Positions 17,034-26,390 of a stretch of DNA of 64,000 nt are shown here, one piece after another; the stretch's first letter is position 1, and each line of letters opens with the position of its first letter. Under the pieces are notes generated by a model. That model searched no databases, was not told the origin of the DNA, and worked only from the letters and a program-made list of their open reading frames with translations. The DNA lies in NCBI GenBank assembly GCA_026705025.1, contig JAPPBN010000026.1:1-64000 (forward strand). The letters run 5' to 3'. A program made the translations under genes and the position numbers. This DNA comes from Bin125 sp026705025 (lineage in GTDB: Bacteria > Chloroflexota > Dehalococcoidia > Bin125).

Positions 17034-17762
17034 GTGGCCAACGGCAACACAGAGCAAACGGGAGAGGGCGGTCAGCAGCGCCGCGTGCCGGCTCCGGCCG
17101 AACCGTCCGGCGGCTCACGGCCCCAGCGCGCTCCTCACTTACGAGCCGAATCGCGAGCCGGCGTCGTCCAGGCGGGCGAGGGCGCACGAGCGATGGTCAC
17201 CCAGGCCCAGCGTCGGCGTGCCCGTCAGGGCCAGGTCACGCGACGGCAACTGCTGCGCGTGTCGTTCTGGGGATTCTTCACATTCGGTCTCACCGGCGGT
17301 CTCGGCGCCTTCCTGTCCAACTTCTGGCCGCGCGGAGTGACCGGCTTCGGTGGCCGGATCACTGTCGGCGCCGGCGCGGTGCCCGATGTCGGCGCCGACC
17401 CGGCCCCGATCCAGATCGGCAAGTTCTACCTGGCCCACCTCCGCGCCGGCGACGGTACACATGCCGGGTTTGGCCTTGAAGGCGATCAGGGACTGTTGGC
17501 GCTGTGGTGGAAGTGCCCGCACTTGGGCTGCACCATTCCCTGGCGTCCCGGTTTCCCCTTCGAGGGCGTGACCGGATGGTTCCGCTGCCCGTGCCATGGT
17601 TCCACTTACACCCGCGGCGGTATCCGAGTCTTCGGTCCCGCTCCGCGACCAATGGACACCATGGAGATCACCGTCAACAGCGACGGCTCATTGACGGTCA
17701 ACACCGGCAACATCAAAAAGGGCGGTGAGGACAATCCTCAGCGCACCACGTCCTACGGCTAA
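17034..17762 (+). CDS. Rieske [2Fe-2S] protein of the bc-type complex
   Basis: This 242-residue protein has the two cluster-binding boxes CPHLGC (near residue 162) and CPCHGS (near residue 184), each giving one Cys and one His ligand. A membrane anchor follows a twin-arginine-like RRQLLR at about residue 64. The first 60 residues are a basic, low-complexity cytoplasmic extension, unusually long. It transfers electrons from quinol to a cytochrome c. The GTG start at 17034 follows the subunit IV stop by 3 bases, so the genes are cotranscribed. Confidence 0.93.
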   Translation: MANGNTEQTGEGGQQRRVPAPAEPSGGSRPQRAPHLRAESRAGVVQAGEGARAMVTQAQRRRARQGQVTRRQLLRVSFWGFFTFGLTGGLGAFLSNFWPRGVTGFGGRITVGAGAVPDVGADPAPIQIGKFYLAHLRAGDGTHAGFGLEGDQGLLALWWKCPHLGCTIPWRPGFPFEGVTGWFRCPCHGSTYTRGGIRVFGPAPRPMDTMEITVNSDGSLTVNTGNIKKGGEDNPQRTTSYG

Positions 17763-17823
17763 CCGGCCGAACGGTCACTTGACGAGCATTCGTACAAGCG
17801 AGGCACACGGGGAATAGAGGACG

Positions 17824-18825
17824 ATGAGCGGACAGAACACCGAGAAGCAGATTCTCGCCATGGTGATCCTGCTGGTGCTGTCGGTGGCCTCGCTGGGCGC
17901 CTACACGTGGTTCGACAACGGACGGCGGACCGAAGCTCGCTCGGAAATCCTGACCAAGGACGCCGAGCGAGCCTCATGGACCTTTGCCAACAACTGCCGT
18001 GAATGCCACGGCAACGACGGGAGAGGCTCGGAGTCGGACGCATCACTGGTCGGTCCAGCGCTGAACACCCCGAACAACACCTACGCGTTCCTGACAGACA
18101 ACCAGGGACAACTCGAGGCATTGCAGAATGAGTACCGCTACACGATCACCTGCGGACGGAACGGAACGCCGATGCCTCCCTGGAGCATCGATCAGGGCGG
18201 CTCGCTGGACGGCTTCAAAATCGACAACCTCGTCACGCTCATCACGACCAACGCCGGCAACGCCTGGGAGAAGGCAGTCGAGCACGCGCATCATCTGGAC
18301 GAAGTCACGATCGAAAACCTGCACATCGCATTCGATGCGGCCGAGGACACCCTGAAGGCCTCGGGCTGGTTCGCCGATCTGGATGCGGCCAAGGGCGCCG
18401 TCGCCCGGACCGAGGCCAGCGACGCTGAAATGATCAGCTTGCGCGAGGCAGTCGCAGAGGCGGAAGAGTCGGGCGAAGGTTTGCAAGAGGCGCAGGATGC
18501 CTTGGCCGCCTACGAAAAGGGCTACACAAACCTGGTCCTGGCCGCAGTGACGCTGAGAACCTCCGATGACTCAACGGCGATCGCCGATGCCCGCTCAACC
18601 TACAACGCGGCGTCGGACGTGCAGCAGGAGGTCGCGATGAACCGCGCCTGGCTCAAGGTCGTCTCCGACTACCTCACCGCTGAGAACAACCTCGTCACCG
18701 CCGAGGAACGGTTTGCGGCTGGACTACCTGTTCCAACGCCGGCGACTCAAGTCACTTCCAATACCTGCGGTCAAATTTCTGCGGAACTGGGAGACTGGCT
18801 GAGCAGCCACAGCGGCTCGTCATAA
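17824..18825 (+). CDS. Membrane-anchored cytochrome c with long helical C-terminal region
   Basis: This 333-residue protein has an N-terminal transmembrane anchor (about residues 10-28), then a cytochrome c domain with CRECH heme attachment at about residue 58 and a GTPMPPW methionine ligand near residue 117. The remaining 200 residues are charged, alanine/glutamate-rich and probably helical or coiled-coil, ending in a segment with a lone cysteine. It is the likely electron acceptor of the Rieske protein. The long helical tail is atypical for a cytochrome c subunit. The ResB-like protein at the window start would help mature it. Confidence 0.88.
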   Translation: MSGQNTEKQILAMVILLVLSVASLGAYTWFDNGRRTEARSEILTKDAERASWTFANNCRECHGNDGRGSESDASLVGPALNTPNNTYAFLTDNQGQLEALQNEYRYTITCGRNGTPMPPWSIDQGGSLDGFKIDNLVTLITTNAGNAWEKAVEHAHHLDEVTIENLHIAFDAAEDTLKASGWFADLDAAKGAVARTEASDAEMISLREAVAEAEESGEGLQEAQDALAAYEKGYTNLVLAAVTLRTSDDSTAIADARSTYNAASDVQQEVAMNRAWLKVVSDYLTAENNLVTAEERFAAGLPVPTPATQVTSNTCGQISAELGDWLSSHSGSS

Positions 18826-18962
18826 CTTGAGCTGGGCGAACGCCGGGGCATGACCGGCAGCGCAGATTGAATCGTTCGGCATTGGTACGCTGACTGGTAT
18901 TCCACTTTCGGCGTGACAAGAGCATCCCCTCCAACGGATTGGCGGGGTCAGGAGAGATCAGG

Positions 18963-19085
18963 ATGGCAGCAGCACAGACCGGCAAGCGTTACTTCTGTCC
19001 GAGCTGCGGCGCGGAATTCATCGTGACGCGCGGCGGTGACGCAGAACTCAAGTGCGGCGACACGCCGCTCGAGGAAAAGAAGTAG
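18963..19085 (+). CDS. Small desulforedoxin-like cysteine-ribbon protein
   Basis: A 40-residue protein starting at ATG 18963 with AGGAGAGATCAGG upstream as ribosome site. The pattern GKRYFCPSCG then GGDAELKCGDTPL follows desulforedoxin-type ribbons (CxxC then EL-C-G-PL). Only three of the usual four cysteines are present, so metal binding may need a dimer or another ligand. The function is unknown. It has a paralog 60 bases downstream. Confidence 0.7.
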   Translation: MAAAQTGKRYFCPSCGAEFIVTRGGDAELKCGDTPLEEKK

Positions 19086-19144
19086 CGATTCCAGCCGCGG
19101 TCGGCTGGAGAACAGACCACTGAGCGAGAAGGGGAGCAGCCAAG

Positions 19145-19288
19145 ATGGCAGTCCAACTGGGCAAGCGGTACCGCGACGAAGAGTCGGGCATTGAAGTGCT
19201 CTGCATCAAGCCGGGTGAATGCGACCTCAAGGTCGACGAGCGCGAGATGGAACTGATGCAGCCGAAGGTGCTGCCGTCGGCAGACTAG
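19145..19288 (+). CDS. Small desulforedoxin-like paralog lacking the CxxC
   Basis: A 47-residue protein starting at ATG 19145 after a GAAGGGGAG ribosome site. It aligns with its upstream neighbour (MA..x-GKRY, then SGIEVLCIKPGECDLKVD against CGAEFIVTRGGDAELKCGD) but the first CxxC is replaced by EESG. Two unrelated cysteines are present. It is probably a diverged duplicate that no longer binds metal in the same way. The function is unknown. Confidence 0.7.
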   Translation: MAVQLGKRYRDEESGIEVLCIKPGECDLKVDEREMELMQPKVLPSAD

Positions 19289-19363
19289 AGCGTTGTCACG
19301 AAAGCATCACGAAACCGCAGCGTTGTTGTAGACGGCGCTAGCGCAGCAGGATGATCTCAGCCG

Positions 19364-19831
19364 ATGCCCGGTGTACGCGAGCAGCTACGTTCTGACCTAC
19401 GCGATGCGATGCGCGCCAAAGACGCGCCTCGCCGCAACACGATCAGAATGGTTGAAGCGGCGATCAAGAACGCCGAGATCGAGAAACGCGGCACAGAGCT
19501 GGCCGAGTCGGACATTTTGGCCATCCTGCAGCGACAGGTGAAGCAGCGGCGCGAATCGATCGAACAGTTCGAGAAGGGTGGTCGCGAAGACCTGGCCGAC
19601 AACGAGCGGGTTGAAATCGCGATCATCGAGCAGTACCTGCCCAGACAGCTCACACGCAGCGAAGTGGAAGTGCGCGCTCGGGCGGTAATCGAACAAGTCG
19701 GCGCCAGTGGTCCAGGCGATCGGGGCAAGGTCATGGGCCTGCTGATGCGCGAACTACGCGGCGAAGCGGACGGTTCGCTGGTCAACGCAGTCGTGGGAGC
19801 ACTGCTCGACGAGGCCGCACAGGCCAACTAG
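19364..19831 (+). CDS. yqeY: GatB/YqeY domain protein
   Basis: This 155-residue protein matches the YqeY family throughout: LRSDLRDAMRAKDAPRRNTIRMVEAAIKN at the N-terminus, ESIEQFEKGGREDLADNE, EIAIIEQYLPRQLT, and a C-terminal GKVMGLLMRELRGEADGSLVN. The domain is related to the tail of GatB in tRNA-dependent amidotransferase, but stand-alone YqeY function is unsettled. It lacks a close partner here; rpsU is a common neighbour elsewhere but is not seen. Confidence 0.93.
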   Translation: MPGVREQLRSDLRDAMRAKDAPRRNTIRMVEAAIKNAEIEKRGTELAESDILAILQRQVKQRRESIEQFEKGGREDLADNERVEIAIIEQYLPRQLTRSEVEVRARAVIEQVGASGPGDRGKVMGLLMRELRGEADGSLVNAVVGALLDEAAQAN

Positions 19832-19964
19832 AGCCAACTAGAGCTCGCGAGCAGGTCGTTGTTCAATCGTTCTTGACGTAACGGCGTCTGTATCATTGAA
19901 TCGCGGAGCGCGCGAACGCGTTCCTCGCGCTGAGCGTCAGTGACCATGCTCCAATGATCCTGTA

Positions 19965-22181
19965 ATGAGCCAGCCCTCCTATTTCACTCCATGGCGCGTC
20001 GGCCTGTTCGGGGTGGCGCTGGCCATTGGAATCGTCCTCGCCCTCACTCCATTCCGGCCTCGGGAACAGTTTCCTGCCGTAGGCACTGTCGCCGACCGCG
20101 ACATCGTGGCTTCGGAAGAGGTCGCGTTCATCAGCCCCGCACTCACCGCCGAGGCGCAGGAAGCCGCACGAGTTGAGGTCGAAACCCGGTTCGAGTTCAA
20201 TCCCGATATCCGGCCCGCGCAGCTGGAAGCCCTTCGCCTGTATCTGGATGCAGTCGTCAGCGAGCGACAGGCGCGCAGCGCTCCGCTGACCTCGGAAGCC
20301 GAAACAAGCACGGGATCCAATCGGCAGGCGCAGGAAGGAGATCGGGCCCAAGAAGACCAGCAGGCGTCAGACACGGCGCCTGCTACACCAGGGCCGATCC
20401 CTGGCTCGCGCTTACCCGAGCGAGACGAGGCATTTCTGATCGCGGTTTCCGATCCGCTGTTTGGCAGCATTCAACGTGAATCGCAATCGGTCCTCGAGAG
20501 CCTCCTCCAGGAACGCCTCTATGAGCAGGACCTCGACTCGGTCCGACTCACCTTGCACGATCGTGTCGATCCAACCCTGACACTCACCGAGACCACGTTG
20601 GTTGCCTCGCTGGTCGCCGCATACCTGCGTCCCACGATGATTGAATCAACGGCGGCCACCGAGCAGGCTCGCGAACGGGCAGCTCGCGCAGTTCCTGGGG
20701 TCAGCCGTACGGTTGCTGAGGGCGAGCTCATCGTCGCGCGTGGCGCGATGGTGGACGATTTCGCCCAGGAGGCGCTGGACAACCTGACTCCCCGCAGCGC
20801 AGGCATCGAACTTGAATCGCTGGGCGCCATCGTCATCATCGGGGTGGTCGCGGCCGGCGTGTTTTCCCTCTATCTGATGATCTGGAAGCCGGCCGAAGCG
20901 GGCAGCGACCGCCGCCTGTTGCTGCTCGCCGTGCTGGTCCTGTTCTCGGTCGCAGCTGCGCGCGCTTGGTTCGAATTCGCCCTGCCCGGCGGCGTGGACG
21001 AATCGCTGGATCTCATGTTGCCCCTCGCGGCAGGGCCGGTCCTGGTGGCCGCCTTACTCAGCACCGGCCTGGGCATTACCACCGGAGTGCTCATCTCCGT
21101 ATTGGCAGGTACCGCGGCGATCGTCTTGCCCGACTATGGTCTGGCGCCCTCGGGCGCGCTGGCCCTGCGACCGCTGGCATTCTTCCTCGCGAGCTCGCTG
21201 GGCGGCGTGTTCGCTGCCACCCGGGCGCAGGCCCTGGCCCAGTACGGATTGGCCGGCCTCGCGGCCGGAGTCTCTGGTCTGCTCGCCGGCGCCGCGATCT
21301 GGCTGCTCGACCCGCAACGCATAACCGATCAACTCGGTTGGCTGGCTCTGGCGGCGCTCGTAACCGCCGCACTCGTTGCCGTGATCACGATCGGCGCATT
21401 CTCACTGCTCGGGGCGTTGTTCGGAATCACCACGCCAATGCGGTTGCTCGAACTCGCGCAACTCCAGCGCCCCCTCCTGCGCCGTCTGCAGGAAGAGGCG
21501 CCAGGGACCTTCCATCATTCGCTTCTCGTTGCAACGCTCTCAGAGCGGGCCGCTGCTCAGATCGGCGCAGATCCGCTTCTGGTGCGCGTCGGTGCCTACT
21601 ACCACGACATCGGCAAGCTCAATCGACCGGCAATGTTCATTGAAAATCAGGACGGACCCAATCCTCACGAGAATCTGGAGCCGAGCGAGAGCGCCCGGCT
21701 GATTATCGAGCATGTCGAACGCGGCGAAGACCTCGCCCGTCGCGATCGGTTGCCGCCGCGGATTCGCGACTTCATCCTCGAGCACCATGGATCACGACGG
21801 GTGACGTTCTTCTACCGCAAGGCTGCAATGACCGACCCGCGCGTTGACGCGCGCGACTTCACCTACCCCGGACCGCCGCCGCAAACCCGCGAGACGGCGA
21901 TCGTGATGCTGGCCGATAGCTGTGAGGCCGTCGTCCGCTCGAGCGGAGAGCACGAAGCCGATCGCATTGGCATGCTGGTCGACGGAGTCTTCGACGAACG
22001 CCTGCGCGAGCGGCAACTCGATCATTGCGACCTCACAATGAGCGAGATCCGTCAGATCTCGGCAAGCTTCAAGCAAACGCTGGTCGGCGTCCACCATCAG
22101 CGGATTGAGTACCCTCCGGCCGCCGAGGCCGAGCTACGAGCGACGCCGCGAGAGGGTTCATCGGCAGAACCGGCGCTCTAG
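19965..22181 (+). CDS. 7TM-HD family phosphohydrolase (PgpH-like)
   Basis: This 738-residue protein has an N-terminal transmembrane anchor, a large extracytoplasmic 7TMR-HDED domain, a block of seven hydrophobic helices (about residues 285-490) and a C-terminal HD domain with VGAYYHDIGKLNRP. An ILEHHGS histidine pair and an ADSCEA motif complete the metal site. In Listeria and other bacteria this architecture (PgpH) degrades cyclic di-AMP. The protein carries a Q/E/T-rich insert near residues 110-150. No diadenylate cyclase gene is in the window. Confidence 0.9.
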   Translation: MSQPSYFTPWRVGLFGVALAIGIVLALTPFRPREQFPAVGTVADRDIVASEEVAFISPALTAEAQEAARVEVETRFEFNPDIRPAQLEALRLYLDAVVSERQARSAPLTSEAETSTGSNRQAQEGDRAQEDQQASDTAPATPGPIPGSRLPERDEAFLIAVSDPLFGSIQRESQSVLESLLQERLYEQDLDSVRLTLHDRVDPTLTLTETTLVASLVAAYLRPTMIESTAATEQARERAARAVPGVSRTVAEGELIVARGAMVDDFAQEALDNLTPRSAGIELESLGAIVIIGVVAAGVFSLYLMIWKPAEAGSDRRLLLLAVLVLFSVAAARAWFEFALPGGVDESLDLMLPLAAGPVLVAALLSTGLGITTGVLISVLAGTAAIVLPDYGLAPSGALALRPLAFFLASSLGGVFAATRAQALAQYGLAGLAAGVSGLLAGAAIWLLDPQRITDQLGWLALAALVTAALVAVITIGAFSLLGALFGITTPMRLLELAQLQRPLLRRLQEEAPGTFHHSLLVATLSERAAAQIGADPLLVRVGAYYHDIGKLNRPAMFIENQDGPNPHENLEPSESARLIIEHVERGEDLARRDRLPPRIRDFILEHHGSRRVTFFYRKAAMTDPRVDARDFTYPGPPPQTRETAIVMLADSCEAVVRSSGEHEADRIGMLVDGVFDERLRERQLDHCDLTMSEIRQISASFKQTLVGVHHQRIEYPPAAEAELRATPREGSSAEPAL

Positions 22182-22227
22182 CGCGGCTTCTGGATCCGCC
22201 GCAACTGGCCATAACGAGTGCGCCCGA

Positions 22228-22233
22228 TAGCAT
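22228..22233 (+). promoter_or_regulatory. Candidate -10 box of a leaderless purQ transcript
   Basis: TAGCAT lies exactly 6 bases before the purQ ATG at 22240, and no Shine-Dalgarno sequence is present. Transcription starting at the A of the ATG would give a leaderless mRNA. Confidence 0.5.
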
Positions 22234-22239
22234 CGGCTC

Positions 22240-22902
22240 ATGCGCTTCGCCGTGCTCGTCTTTCCCGGAACCTGGAGCGACTGGGACTGCGTCTATGCGC
22301 TGGAAGACCTGGGCCAGACAGCCGAGCGTGTCTGGCACCGGGAGTCATCGCTGGACAAGTACGACGGCATCATCCTTCCTGGGGGCTTCTCCTACGGCGA
22401 TCACCTGCGCTGCGGCGCGATCGCGCGATTCTCGCCCGTCATGTCGGCTCTGGAGCGATTCGCCGCGACCGGCAAGCCGATCTTCGGCTCTTGCAACGGC
22501 TTTCAGATCCTCTGCGAGGCTGGTCTCTTGCCGGGAGTGCTCTTGCGTAACGCATCACTGCAGTTCCGCTGTCAGCCACAAGAACTCTCGGTCGAACGTG
22601 CGGACACCGGATTCACCAGCGCCTGCGAAGCGGGGCAGTTGGTTCAGCTGCCGATCTCTCACGGAGAGGGGCAGTATTTCGCCCCGCCGACGGTCCTCGA
22701 CGAATTGGAAGACGCTGGCCGTGTGCTGTTTCGTTACTCGGGAGCGAACCCAAACGGATCCGTGCGCGATATCGCGGGAATCGTGAATCCGATGGGCAAT
22801 GTGCTGGGCATGATGCCGCACCCCGAACGAGCCTCCGACGCCCTGCTTGGCGGCACCGACGGCAACTACATCTGGCGCTCGATGATCGAGCGGTGGGGCT
22901 GA
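22240..22902 (+). CDS. purQ: Phosphoribosylformylglycinamidine synthase, glutaminase subunit
   Basis: PurQ hydrolyses glutamine and channels ammonia to PurL. The 220-residue class I amidotransferase has the nucleophile loop FGSCNGFQIL near residue 86, PGGFSYGDHLR, a PISHGEGQYF motif and the C-terminal MMPHPERASD with the catalytic His and Glu. It starts with MRFAVLVFPG, the normal opening of the family. purL follows after 1 base. No purS gene is visible next to it, although a PurQ/PurL pair of this type usually needs PurS. Confidence 0.96.
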   Translation: MRFAVLVFPGTWSDWDCVYALEDLGQTAERVWHRESSLDKYDGIILPGGFSYGDHLRCGAIARFSPVMSALERFAATGKPIFGSCNGFQILCEAGLLPGVLLRNASLQFRCQPQELSVERADTGFTSACEAGQLVQLPISHGEGQYFAPPTVLDELEDAGRVLFRYSGANPNGSVRDIAGIVNPMGNVLGMMPHPERASDALLGGTDGNYIWRSMIERWG

Positions 22903-22903
22903 C

Positions 22904-25153
22904 GTGACGGAGTTTCCACCACCTGCCGACGCACGGGCTGCCGAGGCGACCGAAGATGTCCTCGCGCAGATTGCGCTCAGCCGGAGAGAATACGAGCTGG
23001 CGTGCGAGATGCTCGGACGAGCGCCATCGGACGTAGAGCTTGGAATGATCGGCGCGCTCTGGAGCGAGCACTGCGGCTACAAGCACTCGCGGCCGCTGTT
23101 TCATCACTTCCCCACCGAAGACGAACGCATCCTGACCAACCTCGGCGAAGAGAACGCCGGCGCCATTGACATCGGCGGCGGCTGGGTCGCCGTGATGAAG
23201 ATCGAATCGCACAACCATCCCTCGGCGATTGAGCCGTACGAAGGGGCCGCGACCGGAGTCGGAGGCATCGTCCGCGACATCTTTGCCATGGGCGCCCAAC
23301 CAATCGCGTTGCTCGACTCGCTCCGCTTCGGACCACTCGAGGATCGCCGCAACCGACGACTCTGCGTCGGCGTTGTCGCCGGCATTGGCGGCTACGGCAA
23401 CTGCCTGGGCATTCCCACAGTCGGCGGCGAACTCGTCATCAGCGACTCCTACAGCGGCAACCCGCTGGTCAATGCAATGTGCCTGGGCATCGCTCCGCGC
23501 GGAGCCTTGATCTCAGCGACCGCCGGACCCCCCGGCACTCAACTGATGATCGTCGGCGCCGACACCGGCCGCGACGGATTGCACGGCGCAACGTTCGCCT
23601 CGGTCGAACTCGACGAATCCTCAGCGGAACGACGCCCGGCCGTGCAGGTCGGCAATCCGTTCCTCGAGAAGTCGTTGATGGACGCCTGCGTCGGGCTGGT
23701 CCGCGATCATCGTGACTGGCTCGAAGGGCTGCAGGACTGCGGCGCAGCCGGGATCACCTCGTCGACCGTCGAAATGGCCGAGCGCGCGAACGCCGGCATC
23801 CGGATTCAGACGCAACATGTGCCCCGCCGCGAATCGGGCATGACGCCGTACGAAGTGATGCTCTCGGAGTCGCAGGAGCGGATGATCGCCGCCGTCAAGC
23901 CCGAGCACGTCGCCGATGTGCAGGCCTGGTTCGAGCACTGGGACCTGCATGCCGAGGTGATCGGTGAAGTGACGGACGACGGCATCGCCAGGGTCTTCGA
24001 CGGCGATCAGGAAGTCGCAGCGGCGCCCGTCTCGGTGATGACCAATCCGCCTGCCTACGAACCCTACGCCGAACGAGACGCAGACGCCGCTTCGCGAGCG
24101 GAGTGGGATCCGTCGTCGCTGACCGATCTGGAGCCCTTGGCGGCGAACGATACCTTGCTGCGCCTGCTGGCGTCGCCGAACATTGCGTCCAAGCGCTGGG
24201 TCTACCGCCAGTACGACCACATGGTCGGCACCAACACCGTGGTCACACCCGGCTCCGATGCGGCGGTGCTGCGAGTTCGAGGCCTCAAGCAGGGGCTTGC
24301 CGTTTGCACGGACGGACCCGGTAGAGCCGTCGAACTCGACCCGTACGCCGGCGCCGCACGAGCTGTGGCCGAGGCGGCGCGCAATGTTGCCTGTAGCGGC
24401 GCGCGGCCGGTTGCCGTAACCGACTGCCTGAACTTCGCCAACCCCGAGCGCGCGCCTATCTACTACCAGCTCAGGGAGTCGATCCGCGGCATGTCCGACG
24501 CCTGCCGCGCCTTCCACACACCCGTCGTTTCCGGCAACGCCAGCCTCTACAACGAGTCCGAGGACGGCCCGGTCACGCCGACGCCCGTGGTCGGGATGCT
24601 CGGCGTCATTTCGGACGTCCGGCAGGCAGTCCGCATGGCGTTCCGCGACGAGGGTGACGAAGTCTGGTTGCTGGGCGGCGAGTTGGACCAGAACGCGTCG
24701 ACCCTGGGCAGCAGCGAATACCTGGCGGTCCTGCACGGCAAGTCGGCCGGGCCGATCGACGTGGACCTCGAAGCAGAGGCGGCGTTGGTCGAGACGCTCG
24801 TGGCGGGCGCGGAGGCCGGAGTCTTGAAGTCGGCGCACGATTGCTCGGACGGCGGACTGGCCGTTGCACTGGCCGAGTCCGCGATGGCCGGTGCAGTCGG
24901 CGTTGATGTCGAACTCGGCGATGTGCAGCGACTCGACGCAACCCTGTTCGGCGAGGCCGGCGCGCGTGCGGTCGTGAGCGTTGAGCCCGAGGATGCGGCG
25001 AGGCTAGTGGGGTTTGCTGCGCGCTTCGACCTTCCGGCGGCAAGGATTGGCGTAGTTGGCGGCGACCGGATTGTTGTCCGGGGCATCGACCTCCCGCTGT
25101 CCGAAGCGGCGGCAGCGTGGGAGTCGGCATTGCCCGCGTTGCTGGACGGTTGA
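22904..25153 (+). CDS. purL: Phosphoribosylformylglycinamidine synthase, synthetase subunit
   Basis: The 749-residue small-type PurL (PurS-dependent class) catalyses ATP-dependent conversion of FGAR to FGAM. Recognisable motifs are GALWSEHCGYKHS, KIESHNHPSAIEPYEGAATGVGGI, a GVVAGIGGYGNC region, DCGAAGI and HDCSDGGLAVALAE. It starts at GTG 22904, 1 base after purQ, and is translationally coupled. Its stop is 14 bases from the convergent flavoprotein gene. Confidence 0.96.
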   Translation: MTEFPPPADARAAEATEDVLAQIALSRREYELACEMLGRAPSDVELGMIGALWSEHCGYKHSRPLFHHFPTEDERILTNLGEENAGAIDIGGGWVAVMKIESHNHPSAIEPYEGAATGVGGIVRDIFAMGAQPIALLDSLRFGPLEDRRNRRLCVGVVAGIGGYGNCLGIPTVGGELVISDSYSGNPLVNAMCLGIAPRGALISATAGPPGTQLMIVGADTGRDGLHGATFASVELDESSAERRPAVQVGNPFLEKSLMDACVGLVRDHRDWLEGLQDCGAAGITSSTVEMAERANAGIRIQTQHVPRRESGMTPYEVMLSESQERMIAAVKPEHVADVQAWFEHWDLHAEVIGEVTDDGIARVFDGDQEVAAAPVSVMTNPPAYEPYAERDADAASRAEWDPSSLTDLEPLAANDTLLRLLASPNIASKRWVYRQYDHMVGTNTVVTPGSDAAVLRVRGLKQGLAVCTDGPGRAVELDPYAGAARAVAEAARNVACSGARPVAVTDCLNFANPERAPIYYQLRESIRGMSDACRAFHTPVVSGNASLYNESEDGPVTPTPVVGMLGVISDVRQAVRMAFRDEGDEVWLLGGELDQNASTLGSSEYLAVLHGKSAGPIDVDLEAEAALVETLVAGAEAGVLKSAHDCSDGGLAVALAESAMAGAVGVDVELGDVQRLDATLFGEAGARAVVSVEPEDAARLVGFAARFDLPAARIGVVGGDRIVVRGIDLPLSEAAAAWESALPALLDG

Positions 25154-25167
25154 ACCTCACCCACAGT

Positions 25168-26376
25168 TCAAGCATTGCTTGGTCCGGCCTGATAGCGGTC
25201 GCGATCGGGGATGGCTGCGCCTCGGGTGAGCGCGGGCATGCCGAGCATGTGCCGGGTTCCGGCGTCCCAGTTGAAATCGAGCCCGGCGTTGTGTCTTCTG
25301 GCGACCTGCAGGTCGCGGAATCGGCGCTCGAGCGTCCAGCGCCGGTGAATGGCGTTTGTGCCCGCAGCCGGGAAGAGCAGCTCCACGGCCTCGGTCGCGG
25401 CGTGGACGGCATTGACGTTGGCCAGCCGCCACTGCGCGACGGCGTCGAGGTTGGGTTCTCCATCGAGAACCGATTGCCAGGCGATTGATCCCATCTCGCG
25501 GACATAGGAGCGGGCCGAACCGACCCGGGCCTGGGCGCGGCCCAGGGCGACACGAAAGTGCTCGCGCTCGGATAACGAGCGCGAGTCGCTCTTGCTGGCC
25601 ACGTATCTTGCCTGACCGACAACCTCGTTGATCGCCCCCTGCGCAGCCCCCAGCGCCTGGCCGCCGTTCTGCAGCCAACTGGCGATCCCGCTGTCCGGAA
25701 TTCGCCAGTTCGGACCCCTGGCGTGGGGCCTGGAACCGATCTTCATCGTCCGCTTGTCGGGGGCAAAGACGTTGGCGCTCTCATAATCATGCGAGCCGGT
25801 GCCGCGCAAACCCATCGTGTCCCAGGTCCGCAGGATCGTGCCCTGATCGGGATCGAGGAACGACATGTACGAATCGGCGGGCTGGTCTTCGTCGCGGAAT
25901 GCGGCGACCACCTGGGTGGCGTGATCGATGCCGCTGGCGTAGGTGGCGATGCCGTTGATGATCCAGCCGCCCTCGGCGCGCTTCCCCCAGTTGGTCGGCC
26001 GGGCCGACCCGGCGATTCGGCAGCGCGGACCGCCGGGATCGTCCGAACCGATCATCTCACGGAGATGTTCCGTCTCGATGAACCCGGTGACCAACGAGAG
26101 TTCGGCGGCGAGCATGACGACCCAGCCGCTGGACGGATCGGCTTCGGACAACGCCTCGACGGTGTGGAAGGTGACGAGCGGCGGGACTTCCAGGCCTCCG
26201 GCGGCGGCGGGGATGAACAGGCGGAAGAGACCGGCGTCGGTGAAGGTCTCGATCAGGTGGTCGGGCGGCCGACCGTTGGCCTCGGTCTCGTCCGCGCACT
26301 CGGCGATCAGCGGCTGCAGGTCTCTCGCGACCTGGACGATCGGGTGTTCGGCGGGGTCCGGCTGGGTTCGATTCAT
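25168..26376 (-). CDS. Acyl-CoA dehydrogenase-like flavoprotein (possible group D monooxygenase)
   Basis: This 402-residue protein has an acyl-CoA dehydrogenase fold: an N-terminal helical domain with FTDAGLFRLFIPAAAGG, a middle segment WIINGIATYASGIDHA and a C-terminal helical domain with WRLANVNAVHAATEAVELLF. The middle and C-terminal parts look like the Acyl-CoA_dh_2 / flavin-dependent hydroxylase group (HpaB/HsaA-like) rather than a classic fatty acyl-CoA dehydrogenase with a catalytic Glu. It could be an FMNH2-dependent monooxygenase or a desulfurising enzyme. A CaiB/BaiF gene lies 14 bases upstream, so they are probably one operon. Confidence 0.75.
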   Translation of the reverse strand: MNRTQPDPAEHPIVQVARDLQPLIAECADETEANGRPPDHLIETFTDAGLFRLFIPAAAGGLEVPPLVTFHTVEALSEADPSSGWVVMLAAELSLVTGFIETEHLREMIGSDDPGGPRCRIAGSARPTNWGKRAEGGWIINGIATYASGIDHATQVVAAFRDEDQPADSYMSFLDPDQGTILRTWDTMGLRGTGSHDYESANVFAPDKRTMKIGSRPHARGPNWRIPDSGIASWLQNGGQALGAAQGAINEVVGQARYVASKSDSRSLSEREHFRVALGRAQARVGSARSYVREMGSIAWQSVLDGEPNLDAVAQWRLANVNAVHAATEAVELLFPAAGTNAIHRRWTLERRFRDLQVARRHNAGLDFNWDAGTRHMLGMPALTRGAAIPDRDRYQAGPSNA

Positions 26377-26390
26377 CGGCCGCCGTTCGG

